This document shows positions 45,234 through 54,140 of a stretch of 64,000 nt of DNA, piece after piece (the stretch's first letter is position 1; each line of letters starts with the position of its first letter). The notes under the pieces were generated by a model that was not told the origin of the DNA, did not search any database, and saw nothing but the letters and a program-made list of their open reading frames with translations. The translations under genes were made by a program, and so were the position numbers. Source of the stretch: NAK19 sp034434515 (lineage in GTDB: Bacteria > Chloroflexota > Anaerolineae > Anaerolineales > UBA4823). Where the stretch lies: the NCBI GenBank assembly GCA_034434515.1, contig DAOTZA010000139.1, forward strand, positions 16,201 to 80,200. The letters run 5' to 3'.

Positions 45234-46546
45234 GGGTAATGTTTCACCGTTACTGCTGGTCAATATTCATTATCTTGCTGGTTGCGTGTGAACCCAACAC
45301 GCCGCAGGCATTGTCAACCCAATTTATACCGCAGAAGACAAACGCCGCAAGACCAGACGTAATCGTTATCCCTTCAACCCCTAATAAGGTGGTTGTTCCG
45401 TTGATTACGCCGGATGCCGAATCGATAACGCCTGCCCCAGTTTCCCCAAACGAATCTGTAACCGTGGTGCAGACTTTTCCAGACCCGGCTGCCTATCGAT
45501 GGGTAGAAGTGGCAAGCCGATTGAAAGCACCGGTGGGGATGGGCGTTGCCGGCGATGGTTCGGGGAGACTCTTCATCCTGGAACAGGAAGGCACGATCCG
45601 CGTCTGGCAAAATGGACAACTGGAGAAAACGCCCTTTTTAGATATCCGTGCTCGGGTAGGCAGCCGCGGTAGCGAACAGGGCTTGCTGGGCATTGCCTTT
45701 CACCCGCAATATGCAAAAAATGGGTATTTCTATGTCAATTATACGGACCAGGCTGGGGATACCGTAATTGCTCGCTTTCAAGCCGATCCACCTTCTGCCA
45801 GTACGGCTGATCCAGCAAGTGAGCAAGTTCTCTTGCGAGTTGCGCAGCCGTATGCCAATCACAACGGTGGCGCAGTGGTTTTTGGGCCTGATGGTTATCT
45901 CTATCTGGGTTTGGGTGATGGCGGTTCGGCCGGCGACCCTCAAAATAACGCCCAGTCTTTGAATACGCATTTGGGCAAAATCTTGCGCCTGGATGTCGAT
46001 TCGGGATCGCCCTACGCTATCCCTCCAAACAATCCCTTTGCTGCAGGCGGCGGTTTGGCTGAGATTTGGGCGTATGGCCTGCGTAATCCCTGGCGGATTG
46101 CCTTTGATCGAAAAACCGGCGAGCTTTACATCGGCGATGTTGGTCAGAATCAATGGGAAGAGATCGATTATCTGCCCGCCAATGCCGCTGGGGATTTGAA
46201 CTTCGGCTGGAAATATCTGGAAGGAACCCATCCATACGAAGGAACAGTCCCGGTTGGAAAGACCCTGATTCCACCTTTCTATGAGTATGGACATGATCGA
46301 GGTTGTTCCGTAACCGGTGGGGTCGTCTATCGCGGCCGGCAATTGCCTGACTGGGAGGGGATTTATCTCTTCGGCGACTATTGCGCCGGCTGGGTAGATG
46401 GCTTGCGCCGCTTCCCGGATGGTAGCTGGGCTTACCAAAGCCTCTTCAACGACTTGGGACGCATCTCCTCCTTTGGCGAAGATGAGCAGGGTGAAGTCTA
46501 TGTCATTGACCATTCAGGGAAAATCTATCGGTTGGAACAGCGATGA
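45230..46546 (+). CDS. PQQ-type sugar dehydrogenase-like lipoprotein (soluble glucose dehydrogenase fold)
   Basis: 438 residues. A signal peptide ends in lipobox LLVAC, then a Pro/Thr-rich linker to about residue 85 and a six-bladed beta-propeller. Diagnostic segments: LEQEGTIRVWQNG, GLLGIAFHPQYAKNGYFYVNYT, NHNGGAVVFGPDGYLYLGLGDGG, YGLRNPWRIAFDRKTGELYIGDVGQNQWEEI and FGDYCAGW. The family oxidises sugars or other alcohols with PQQ, often without a proven substrate. No PQQ synthesis genes are in the window. GTG 45230 overlaps the upstream stop; ATG 45239 is an alternative. Confidence 0.9.
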   Translation: MRVMFHRYCWSIFIILLVACEPNTPQALSTQFIPQKTNAARPDVIVIPSTPNKVVVPLITPDAESITPAPVSPNESVTVVQTFPDPAAYRWVEVASRLKAPVGMGVAGDGSGRLFILEQEGTIRVWQNGQLEKTPFLDIRARVGSRGSEQGLLGIAFHPQYAKNGYFYVNYTDQAGDTVIARFQADPPSASTADPASEQVLLRVAQPYANHNGGAVVFGPDGYLYLGLGDGGSAGDPQNNAQSLNTHLGKILRLDVDSGSPYAIPPNNPFAAGGGLAEIWAYGLRNPWRIAFDRKTGELYIGDVGQNQWEEIDYLPANAAGDLNFGWKYLEGTHPYEGTVPVGKTLIPPFYEYGHDRGCSVTGGVVYRGRQLPDWEGIYLFGDYCAGWVDGLRRFPDGSWAYQSLFNDLGRISSFGEDEQGEVYVIDHSGKIYRLEQR

Positions 46547-47547
46547 GAAAGGCTTTTGAGACCCGCCTCTGGCTAAGCAACCTGGCAATGGCTGCAGTGA
46601 TCTGGGCATGTTCTTTGCGCACGACTCTGCCAACGCCCGCTGCTACGCCAAATAACGCGGCAACGATGCCGCCAACGACAACGCTCCCTGCGCCTACCTT
46701 CACCCAGGCTGAGCTCCTCCTCACCGAAACCCTTTCGCCAACCCCGACCGTGCAAGCCCCTATCCGCTTTGCTGTCATCGGTGATTATGGCTCAGGGAAT
46801 GAGAATGCCCACCAGGTGGCAGAGCTGGTTAAATCCTGGCAGCCCGATTTCATTCTCACCACCGGCGACAACAATTATCCGGATGGCTCTCGTGAGACCA
46901 TTGATCACCGCATTGGGCAGTTTTACCATGAGTATATCCATCCCTACCGCGGCAGTTACGGCAAGGGTGCTGAGCAGAATCGCTTTTTCCCAACCCTGGG
47001 TAACCATGACTGGATGAGCGAGTCCGCTCAACCTTACTTTGATTACTTTGAGCTGCCCAACAACGAACGCTATTACGACTTCACCTGGGGAGCCGGGCAT
47101 TTCTTTGCTTTAGATAGCGACTCAAACGAACCGGATGGAGTCGGGCGCAGTTCCCGTCAGGCGCAATGGTTGCAGGAGCAATTGCTTGCTTCCACCCTGC
47201 CGTGGCAAATCGTTTATATGCATCATCCACCATACTCGTCGGGAAAACGCGGCGCAGTGGATTGGATGCGCTGGCCGTTTCGCGAATGGGGTGTAGATGC
47301 GGTTTTGTGTGGGCACGATCATTATTACGAACGTTTGGTTGTGGATGGCCTGGTTTATCTGATTAATGGCGCCGGCGGTGGTGGTTTATATGATTTTGGC
47401 GAAATTGCCGAGGGTAGTCAAAAGCGGTTCAATGGTGCCTATGGCGCCTTGTTGGGCATCCTGGATGACGATTATTTGATCTTTGAATTTTATACCGTAG
47501 GGGGCGTCTTGATCGATCGCTATGAAATGACCCGCACGACCCAATGA
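46543..47547 (+). CDS. Secreted purple acid phosphatase-like metallophosphoesterase
   Basis: 334 residues. It has an N-terminal hydrophobic signal with a possible lipobox (AAVIWAC), a Thr/Pro-rich linker (about 25-65), and then the metallophosphoesterase domain. Motifs: VIGDYGSGN, TTGDNNYPDG, LGNHDW, YMHHPPYSSG and CGHDHYYER. The layout resembles tartrate-resistant (type 5) acid phosphatases. It overlaps the upstream dehydrogenase gene by 4 bases (ATGA), so two surface enzymes are made together. Confidence 0.9.
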   Translation: MRKAFETRLWLSNLAMAAVIWACSLRTTLPTPAATPNNAATMPPTTTLPAPTFTQAELLLTETLSPTPTVQAPIRFAVIGDYGSGNENAHQVAELVKSWQPDFILTTGDNNYPDGSRETIDHRIGQFYHEYIHPYRGSYGKGAEQNRFFPTLGNHDWMSESAQPYFDYFELPNNERYYDFTWGAGHFFALDSDSNEPDGVGRSSRQAQWLQEQLLASTLPWQIVYMHHPPYSSGKRGAVDWMRWPFREWGVDAVLCGHDHYYERLVVDGLVYLINGAGGGGLYDFGEIAEGSQKRFNGAYGALLGILDDDYLIFEFYTVGGVLIDRYEMTRTTQ

Positions 47548-47666
47548 ACCTGGCGATTTTTTCACCCGAAGAGTACTTCAGCATAGTTAACAACCTGTCA
47601 TTCCAAATTGTGCCGATACATGGAACAACCTGCCATCACAAGTCGTGTGGATAATTTGCTGAGAAA

Positions 47667-47739
47667 ACCGTCCACGAATTGACCACGAATAAACGAATGG
47701 AAGCGCTATTCGTGCATTCGTGAAAACTTCATGGACGGT
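47667..47739. repeat. Long imperfect palindrome in an intergenic region
   Basis: ACCGTCCA (47667-47674) pairs with TGGACGGT (47732-47739). Inside, CACGAATAAACGAAT faces ATTCGTGCATTCGTG, giving a second long stem with mismatches around AAGCGCT. The spacer 47548-47785 has no gene. The shape is that of a REP/MITE-like unit, or a bidirectional stem for the two convergent genes. No T-tract. Confidence 0.65.
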
Positions 47740-47785
47740 CTGCCCTGCTAAGAAAGCCTTTGGTAGGTAATTCCGCAAACGGTAT

Positions 47786-49243
47786 TTACAAGCGTGAATC
47801 AGAAACGGCGGTGGCTGAGACGGGCTTTTGCCGAGCGTCCAGGGCGGCGCGGATTTGTTCGTATTGCTGGCGAGTCAGCGGATAAAACCACGCCACCATG
47901 ATCGCTGCCAGCACCAGCAAGGCGCTAAAGGGCCCCGTCATCCAGCGAATGGCCGTCAGGGCGGAAGGAGCTTGCTGCCAGACAGTTACCCCTTGCGGAG
48001 GCGCTTGATAACCGAAAAGGTTCAAGGCTTGCAAAGCGAAGAATCCAGCCAGTGCCCCACTCAGCTTGCGAAAGAGGGTGATAGCGCCGAAATAAAGCCC
48101 CTCGTTGCGTTCCCCGGTTTGATATTCATCCCAATCGACTGCGTCCGGCAACATAGATTCTGGCAAGATGCTGGCGGTTGCAACACTCAAGCCGGCCAGC
48201 GCCGACAGCGCCAGCGTCAGGGAAACTTGTCCTGGCTGGACAAGCATCAGCGCGCTGAGAACCAGAATCCAAAAGATCATCCCGATGATGTAGGTGACCT
48301 TTTTGCCAAATCTGGCGGAGAGGCCGGTCCACAGAGGGATGGAAACCAACGAGACGAGCATCAGGCTACCCATGGCAAGCGACTCCAGTGCAAAGTCCTG
48401 CCCAAAGAGCGGGCGGCTGATCAGTGAATCGCCTTTGCCAACCCAATAAACGGCGAAAAAGGGTAACATGCGCGAGACCAGATCAAAGGCAATCCAGGTC
48501 AAGGAGTATAAACCGGTCACGTACAGAAACGGTTTGTTGCGCAGGATCACCCCCCACATCTTGCGCAGGTCAACCCTTTCGGGTTCTTCTAAATCGGTCT
48601 TGGTTTCTTTGATAACGAGCGGGATGATCAGGAAGGGAAGGATTGCCAGGCCGCCGAATAATCCAGCCACCAGCAGGTATCCCTGTTGAGGGGTAGCGCC
48701 ACTGCGCACCACCTCGTCCACGATGGTTGGCGCGGCAACAGCGGTGACCAGCGTAGCAAGCAGATTGAACAGCACCCGAAAGCCCGAAAGAGAGGTGCGC
48801 TCGTCGTAGTCGCGGCTGATGTCGGGCACCAGGGCTAAATAGGGCACGTTGACCAGCGTGTGCAAGGTGTCGGTGATCATGAAAGCCAGTGTGACGTAGA
48901 TCATCTTGAGAAGCTGGCTGTCGGTTGGCGGTACCCACCAAAGGATTAGAAATCCCACACCAAAAGGGATGGCGAAGAGCAACAGGAAAGGCCGCCGCCG
49001 TCCCCAACGCGAGCGAACGCGGTCATTCAGGGCGCCGATCAAAGGGTCGTTGAGGGCATCCCAGGCGGTGCCGATCAGGGCAGAAAAGCTGGCTAAACCG
49101 GGGTTGAGCCGCACGACATCGGTCAAAAAAATGGTATAGAGCAAGGCGCGCAGGGTAGTGAAGCTGGAAAGCGACCAGTCGCCGGTGCCATAAAGCAGCT
49201 TTTGCCAGAAGGTCAATTTGGGGACGGTTTGGAGAGTGGTCAT
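47786..49243 (-). CDS. GPH-family sugar:cation symporter (MFS)
   Basis: 485 residues, about 12 membrane helices. Family features: FLTDVVRLNPGLASF, TAWDALNDPLIGALNDR, RSRWGRRRPFLLL and DEYQTGERNEGLYFG in the second half. GPH transporters (MelB, XylP, YicJ-like) import glycosides, pentosides or hexuronides with H+ or Na+. It is divergent from the GntR gene across a 237-bp regulatory region, so it is the probable target of that regulator. AAGGAG precedes its ATG. Confidence 0.92.
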   Translation of the reverse strand: MTTLQTVPKLTFWQKLLYGTGDWSLSSFTTLRALLYTIFLTDVVRLNPGLASFSALIGTAWDALNDPLIGALNDRVRSRWGRRRPFLLLFAIPFGVGFLILWWVPPTDSQLLKMIYVTLAFMITDTLHTLVNVPYLALVPDISRDYDERTSLSGFRVLFNLLATLVTAVAAPTIVDEVVRSGATPQQGYLLVAGLFGGLAILPFLIIPLVIKETKTDLEEPERVDLRKMWGVILRNKPFLYVTGLYSLTWIAFDLVSRMLPFFAVYWVGKGDSLISRPLFGQDFALESLAMGSLMLVSLVSIPLWTGLSARFGKKVTYIIGMIFWILVLSALMLVQPGQVSLTLALSALAGLSVATASILPESMLPDAVDWDEYQTGERNEGLYFGAITLFRKLSGALAGFFALQALNLFGYQAPPQGVTVWQQAPSALTAIRWMTGPFSALLVLAAIMVAWFYPLTRQQYEQIRAALDARQKPVSATAVSDSRL

Positions 49244-49335
49244 GGGTTCTCCTTGCAGGGTAGATCAGACGGGTATTGATTAAATTATAACCGTCATTGG
49301 TAAAGAAATAGGTGAAAAAGATTAATATTAGATTA

Positions 49336-49371
49336 ATTGTTTAACAATCAATCGTAAAACTGTAGTATAAT
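49336..49371 (+). promoter_or_regulatory. GntR promoter with overlapping palindrome
   Basis: TTAACA (49341-49346), 19-base spacer, TATAAT (49366-49371). A perfect palindrome, ATTGTT-T-AACAAT (49336-49348), covers the -35 element. This is a plausible operator for an autoregulated FCD-type GntR protein. Confidence 0.55.
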
Positions 49372-49417
49372 CAACAATGATGAACAAGCGGATGGACGGA
49401 CGATTTTGTTCTGAAAA

Positions 49418-49465
49418 GATTGTTGGATTGATTTACAATCGATTGGTGAACAATTCCACCAATCG
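49418..49465 (+). promoter_or_regulatory. Tandem inverted repeats before the GntR gene
   Basis: GATTGT (49418-49423) with ACAATC (49435-49440), followed by CGATTGGTG (49440-49448) with CACCAATCG (49457-49465), a perfect 9-bp repeat with an 8-base spacer. They end 15 bases before the GntR ATG. They could be operators or an mRNA stem. Confidence 0.55.
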
Positions 49466-49480
49466 AAAGGAAAGAACAGC

Positions 49481-50197
49481 ATGAAAAAAATCCAGCGTCC
49501 CCCGACCTTAGCCGTTGCCGCTGCCAATACTATCAAAGATGCTATTCTCGAAGGACAACTCTTGCCTGGCGAACCCCTGCACGAAATTGAATTGAGCGAA
49601 AAGCTGAACATCTCGCGGGGAACAGTGCGTGAAGCCTTGCGCCTCTTGAGTCAGGAAGGGCTGGTGGAAGTCATCCCTTATCGCGGCGCTTTTGTCACTT
49701 GTTTAACCCCACAAATGGTGGAAGAAATCTACACCCTGCGCGCCCTTTTAGAACCGTATGCGGTGCGCCTCTGTATGGAAAAGGGTGCTTTTGATCAAGA
49801 GACGTTGGAGCAAATGGCTGCCCTGGTCAAGCGTATGGGAGAGATGGAGCAGGCTGGCAATTATTCTGAGACCATCAAGGCGGATATGAAATTTCATGAG
49901 ATTATCAGCGAACGTTGCGGCCACCATTTGCTAACGGAAGTATTAAAGAACCTGCAATCCATGACTCTGATGTTTATTCTCTCTACCAAATTGTATCAAT
50001 CTGACATGATCAGTGATGAAGTTACTCACCAGGCTATCTATGAAGGAATTTGCAGTGGCGACCCGCAGATGGCGGAGGAGATCGTGCGCAAGCATATCAC
50101 CGATGCCGGTACCTCTCTCCTCAGGCGCATGCATAGTGAAGCAACTGCGAGCGGTGAGGTGCAGGTCACCAATGTAGAAGCGCAACATATACCATAA
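49481..50197 (+). CDS. GntR family regulator, FCD (FadR) subfamily
   Basis: 238 residues. The N-terminal winged helix (about 8-75) contains PGEPLHEIELSEKLNISRGTVREALRLLSQEGLVE. The FCD ligand domain (about 85-220) has VEEIYTLRALLEPYAVRLC and metal-site His residues in KFHEIISERCGHH and EVTHQAIYEGICSGD. Such regulators usually sense the carboxylate or sugar-acid substrate of the adjacent pathway. It is the first gene of the rightward catabolic run and is divergent from the GPH symporter. Confidence 0.93.
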   Translation: MKKIQRPPTLAVAAANTIKDAILEGQLLPGEPLHEIELSEKLNISRGTVREALRLLSQEGLVEVIPYRGAFVTCLTPQMVEEIYTLRALLEPYAVRLCMEKGAFDQETLEQMAALVKRMGEMEQAGNYSETIKADMKFHEIISERCGHHLLTEVLKNLQSMTLMFILSTKLYQSDMISDEVTHQAIYEGICSGDPQMAEEIVRKHITDAGTSLLRRMHSEATASGEVQVTNVEAQHIP

Positions 50198-50212
50198 GAT
50201 CGGGAGGCAAAC

Positions 50213-51664
50213 TTGGTCACACCCTTTGAAAAACGCATTCTTGAAGAACGCCGCCGCATGAGCGAGTCGCTGGATTCGTTACAAAAACGGGTAGAGACCT
50301 TTGCCAAGGGGCCGCGGAGCAAAGAAGTGCTGTTCAAAACGCTGCAGTACGAGTCGACCGGTCACCTTGATTTTGCTTTGTTCCCCTGTCCACCGGTGAT
50401 CGATCACGGCCAGGGAGCTACCCTGATCGACGTGGACGGCAACGCATACATAGACCTGCATGGCGGGTTTACCGTCAATGTCCTTGGCTATGCCCACGAG
50501 GAGATCAATGCCGCCATTAAGGCGCAGTTGGATAAAGTCATTCAATTCGCAGAATTACCGATGGAACCGCGCGCCGAGCTGGCGCGGTTATTGGTTGAGC
50601 ATACCGCAGGGGACTTTGAGAAAAAGGTCATGTGGGCGGTCACCGGGGGGGAAGCAGTGGAAATTGCGATGAAGCTTGCCCGCTGGTACACAGGTAAGCC
50701 GCTGATTGTCACCCATTGGGGCGATTACCACGGGCGAACTGCAGGCGCGATGGGTTTGACCAGCAAAGCCTTTATGATGGCCTATAGTTATCCCATCCCG
50801 CCCATGGATACTGGCGTTGTAAAAATTCCCTTTCCCTATTGCTATCGTTGTCCTTTTGGCAAGGAGTACCCGGCCTGCGATTTGTTCTGCGCCGATCAGT
50901 TTGAGAAGATGTTCGAGAGCAAGGAGACCTGGTTGAACAACCCCAAAGCCCAGGTAGTCAACGTGGCAGCGATGTTGATCGAGCCATTCCAGAGCTCAGC
51001 GGGATACCTGATTGCTCCCTTGCCTTATCTCAAGCGCATGAAGGAAATTGCCGAAAAATATGATTTTGTTTTTATCAGTGATGAAGTTCAAAACGGCATG
51101 GGGCGAACCGGTAAACTTTGGGCAATCGAACATGCCGGCGTTGCCCCCGATTTGATCACTGCGGCTAAGTCGCTTTCCAACGGCTTGCCTCTGGCGGTGG
51201 TGATCGGACGGAAAGAGATTATGGATTCATGGGGGCCAGGGGCGCACTCTTCAACTTTCACCGCTTATCCAGCCGCTTGTGCTGGGGGGGTGAAGCTCTT
51301 TGAAATTTTTGACCGCGACCATATTTTGGAAGGCGCGGCTCAAAAAGGAGCTTACTTCCTTGATGGCTTGTTAGATTTACAGAGAAGGCATCCCTCGATT
51401 GGAGATGTAAACGGTTTGGGTTTGTATTTGAGCATTGAGCTGGTCAAAGACCGTCACACCAAGCAGCCTGCCTCGGAAGCCAGTGCCTGGTTGTTGCGCC
51501 GCCTGTTGGAAGAAGGGGTACTATGCATCTATTCAGGATATTACTACAACCGCCTGTGCTTTGCTCCCCCCTTGGTCATTCAGCAAGAGGAAATCAACCG
51601 AGCCATCCAGATCCTTGACTGCCTGCTCGGAGAGATGGAAAGACAATTTGAAATTGGTAAATGA
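50213..51664 (+). CDS. Class III (omega) aminotransferase
   Basis: 483-residue PLP enzyme. The PLP-phosphate region includes VTGGEAVEIAMKLAR, the cofactor Asp is in FISDEVQNGMGRTG and the Schiff-base Lys in ITAAKSLSNGLPL. A Cys-rich insert (CYRCPFGKEYPACDLFC, about 205-221) is shared with 4-aminobutyrate-type enzymes. It moves an amino group from an omega-amino compound to a keto acid, giving an aldehyde or ketone. TTG start at 50213 with GGGAGG upstream. The aldehyde dehydrogenase in the same run could take the product; the substrate is unknown. Confidence 0.92.
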   Translation: MVTPFEKRILEERRRMSESLDSLQKRVETFAKGPRSKEVLFKTLQYESTGHLDFALFPCPPVIDHGQGATLIDVDGNAYIDLHGGFTVNVLGYAHEEINAAIKAQLDKVIQFAELPMEPRAELARLLVEHTAGDFEKKVMWAVTGGEAVEIAMKLARWYTGKPLIVTHWGDYHGRTAGAMGLTSKAFMMAYSYPIPPMDTGVVKIPFPYCYRCPFGKEYPACDLFCADQFEKMFESKETWLNNPKAQVVNVAAMLIEPFQSSAGYLIAPLPYLKRMKEIAEKYDFVFISDEVQNGMGRTGKLWAIEHAGVAPDLITAAKSLSNGLPLAVVIGRKEIMDSWGPGAHSSTFTAYPAACAGGVKLFEIFDRDHILEGAAQKGAYFLDGLLDLQRRHPSIGDVNGLGLYLSIELVKDRHTKQPASEASAWLLRRLLEEGVLCIYSGYYYNRLCFAPPLVIQQEEINRAIQILDCLLGEMERQFEIGK

Positions 51665-51760
51665 GGAGGTACTGAGGAAAACAACAACTTCGAATTTGAC
51701 TAAATTTTACCCATTTTTAATTCTAAACCACTCAAAACTATTTCAAGGATGGAGGTAGAA

Positions 51761-53143
51761 ATGTCTTCAAAACGGAACATTAGTCGGCGTGATTTCTTGA
51801 AAGTGTCGACCCTACTAACCACCAGCGCTGCTCTGGCTGCCTGCGCGCCACAAGCAACGCAAGCTCCGCCCCCGCCGGCGGCGCAAACGGAAGCGCCGGC
51901 TGTCCAACCTGGCGCGCCAGCCGTCAGCAAACCGACCGAGATCATTCACTGGTCCTGGCTGGCTGCCTCGGATGGAGAAATCTGGCAAAAAATGATTGAT
52001 AGCTTCAACGAGGCGCATAAGGATAAGAACATCCAGATCAAAATGGAGCTGGTGCCTGAAGAACAGTATGTTACCAAAGTGGTTGCTGCGGCAGCCACCG
52101 GGCAGGCGCCGGATTTCGGTTGGGGTACGGCCGGTTTGCGGGCAAAGATGATCAAAGACGGTGTGATTGTTCCAATGGACGATTACGTGCAAAAGGTCGG
52201 CTTGGATCTCTCAGACTTCACCGAAGCCTCAATCAAGGCCTCGCGCTATCCGACCTTTGATAACAAGCTCTTCATGGTGCCGATGGATGCCATGAGCTTA
52301 CAAAACGAAATCAACCTGGATCACGTGGCCGAGGCTGGCTTAAGCATTGACAATTACCCCAAGACCAACGAGGAGTTGCTGGATTGGGCTAAGAAGATGA
52401 CGAAACTCGAGGGAGATAAAGTCGTCCGCTCTGGCATTATGATGACCGGCTCCGGTGTGCAACCGACAGTAACCTGGGGAATCGTTGCCGCTCAAATGGG
52501 CTTCCGCCGCGCCAGCGATGACCTCAAGACCGCCTGCATTAACCCCGAAGCGGGCATCCGCGCCATGGAGTGGGTGCTGGATTTGTTTGACAAGCACAAA
52601 GTTTCAACCCGCGATGTGACCGACCGCTATAAAGCTTTTGGCACCGGCGAAGGCTCTATGTTCTGGACAGGGCCATGGACGCTTAACGGTTACGTACAAC
52701 AAGGGCTGAACTTTGCCACGGTGCCTTTCCCCAATATCGGCGGTGAGCACCGCACCTATTTTGAGCTGGGTGGTCTGGAAATGTACGTTCAAAAGGACCC
52801 AGGCCGCTATGAAGCAACCATGTATGCCCTCAAATGGCTCTCCGATAACAGCTTCTTGTGGACGACGGTCGGCCGCGGTGCCGCGGTGCGCAAGTCTATC
52901 CTGAACCGCGAAGATTATAAGACGGCCGGTCACCCCTGGAGCGTGCGTGGCGCCTTCATCGAAGGGATGGAGTTCGCCACCGAAGGTGAAATCCCCGTTT
53001 TAGAAGCGCCCGACTTCACCATTTACTCGGGTGGGAACTTCCTTGCCAAGACTCTCGAAACGGTCTGGACGCGGGAAAAGACCCCAGAGCAGGCTATGGA
53101 AGAGATCAGGCAACGCTGGCAAGAAAACCTGGATAAAGGATAG
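51761..53143 (+). CDS. ABC transporter sugar-binding lipoprotein (family 1), Tat-type signal
   Basis: 460 residues from ATG 51761, with GGAGG just upstream; a longer frame from 51749 would start inside that site. The signal contains a twin-arginine motif (ISRRDFLK) and a lipobox (ALAAC), so it is probably exported folded and lipid-anchored. An Ala/Pro/Gln linker follows, then the family 1 solute-binding fold (EIIHWSWLAASDGEIWQKMIDSFNE region). Next to two MalF/MalG-like permeases, so it should bind a carbohydrate-type ligand. Confidence 0.92.
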   Translation: MSSKRNISRRDFLKVSTLLTTSAALAACAPQATQAPPPPAAQTEAPAVQPGAPAVSKPTEIIHWSWLAASDGEIWQKMIDSFNEAHKDKNIQIKMELVPEEQYVTKVVAAAATGQAPDFGWGTAGLRAKMIKDGVIVPMDDYVQKVGLDLSDFTEASIKASRYPTFDNKLFMVPMDAMSLQNEINLDHVAEAGLSIDNYPKTNEELLDWAKKMTKLEGDKVVRSGIMMTGSGVQPTVTWGIVAAQMGFRRASDDLKTACINPEAGIRAMEWVLDLFDKHKVSTRDVTDRYKAFGTGEGSMFWTGPWTLNGYVQQGLNFATVPFPNIGGEHRTYFELGGLEMYVQKDPGRYEATMYALKWLSDNSFLWTTVGRGAAVRKSILNREDYKTAGHPWSVRGAFIEGMEFATEGEIPVLEAPDFTIYSGGNFLAKTLETVWTREKTPEQAMEEIRQRWQENLDKG

Positions 53144-53160
53144 GATTGAACGTATGCCAA

Positions 53161-53191
53161 GAGTGGATAGGGAGGTATCCCCTATCCACTC
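53161..53191 (+). repeat. Perfect hairpin after the sugar-binding protein gene
   Basis: 12-bp perfect stem (53161-53172 with 53180-53191) and 7-base loop, 17 bases past the stop codon. No T-tract follows, so it is not a classical terminator. The likely role is protection of the upstream mRNA from 3' exonucleases, or partial attenuation, giving more binding protein than permease. Confidence 0.75.
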
Positions 53192-53208
53192 CTCGAAAGA
53201 GGATGATG

Positions 53209-54135
53209 ATGACCTCAATCGTAGGATCAATTCCAAAAGTTTCTATCCTCCAACGGCTGCGCCGCATGAACTGGCAAGGCAAGCGCATCGATTGGTCAGG
53301 GTATGTTTTTGTGCTTCCCTTCTTTGTGCCGTTTCTCACTTTCACCGTCGTAGCAATCATTTTCGGTGCTTATATTGCTTTTACCAACTGGAGCATCATG
53401 GGCTCGCCGGAGTGGGTGGGGTTAGCCAATTTTCGCGAAGCCTTTCGCGATCCCTGGGTGCGGAAAGCTTTCTTCAATATCTTGCGCTACGGACTGATCA
53501 TCGTGCCTGGCGTCACGATACTAGGGTTATTGTTTGCTCTGTATGTAAACCAGCGCTGGCCGTTATCTAGCTTCGCTCGGACGGCCTTTTATTCCCCCAA
53601 TGTGGTGTCGGCCACCGTGATTGGTCTGGTTTGGGTCTGGATTCTGGATACCCAGTTTGGTCTGGTCAATAACTACTTGAGCAAGTTGGGCATACCGAAT
53701 ATTCCCTGGTTGACCAGCACCCAATGGTCACTCATTGGGGTCAGTATTGCTTCAATCTGGTGGGATTTGGGCTTTAGTTTTGTGCTGTTTCTGGCGGCTT
53801 TGCAAGAAATTCCCTCTGAGCTTAAAGAAGCGGCTGCTATCGATGGCGCCAATCGTTGGCAGACCTTTTGGCACATTACGCTGCCACAAATTCGACCTGC
53901 TACAAGCATGATTGTGACCTTGCAATTGATTGCCACCCTGCGCATTTTCAGTCAGGTGTATATGATGACCAATGGCGGCCCGGCCGGATCGTCTGTTTCA
54001 GTTATTCATTATATCTACACCGAAGGCATTGTTCGTTTTCGCTTGGGATATACAGCAGCGGTGTCCCTGATGCTGTTTTTTGTGATTTTAGCGGTTACCC
54101 TGATCCAGCAAAGACTTATCCGTGAAAGAGACTAA
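53209..54135 (+). CDS. ABC transporter permease, MalF/UgpA type
   Basis: 308 residues from ATG 53209 (AGAGG six bases upstream; the frame is open further back across the hairpin). Six membrane segments, with the EAA loop ELKEAAAIDGANRWQTFWHITLP (about 225-247) that contacts the ATPase. Pairs with the downstream MalG-like permease. No ATPase gene of the sugar type is in the cluster, so a shared MsmX/UgpC-like ATPase elsewhere is expected. Confidence 0.92.
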   Translation: MTSIVGSIPKVSILQRLRRMNWQGKRIDWSGYVFVLPFFVPFLTFTVVAIIFGAYIAFTNWSIMGSPEWVGLANFREAFRDPWVRKAFFNILRYGLIIVPGVTILGLLFALYVNQRWPLSSFARTAFYSPNVVSATVIGLVWVWILDTQFGLVNNYLSKLGIPNIPWLTSTQWSLIGVSIASIWWDLGFSFVLFLAALQEIPSELKEAAAIDGANRWQTFWHITLPQIRPATSMIVTLQLIATLRIFSQVYMMTNGGPAGSSVSVIHYIYTEGIVRFRLGYTAAVSLMLFFVILAVTLIQQRLIRERD

Positions 54136-54140
54136 AGGCA

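Noticed and set aside
51690..51730. Promoter before the sugar-binding protein gene
   Set aside because: TTGACT is present (51696-51701), but no -10 at 16-18 bases resembles TATAAT. It may be a weak site, but I cannot support it.
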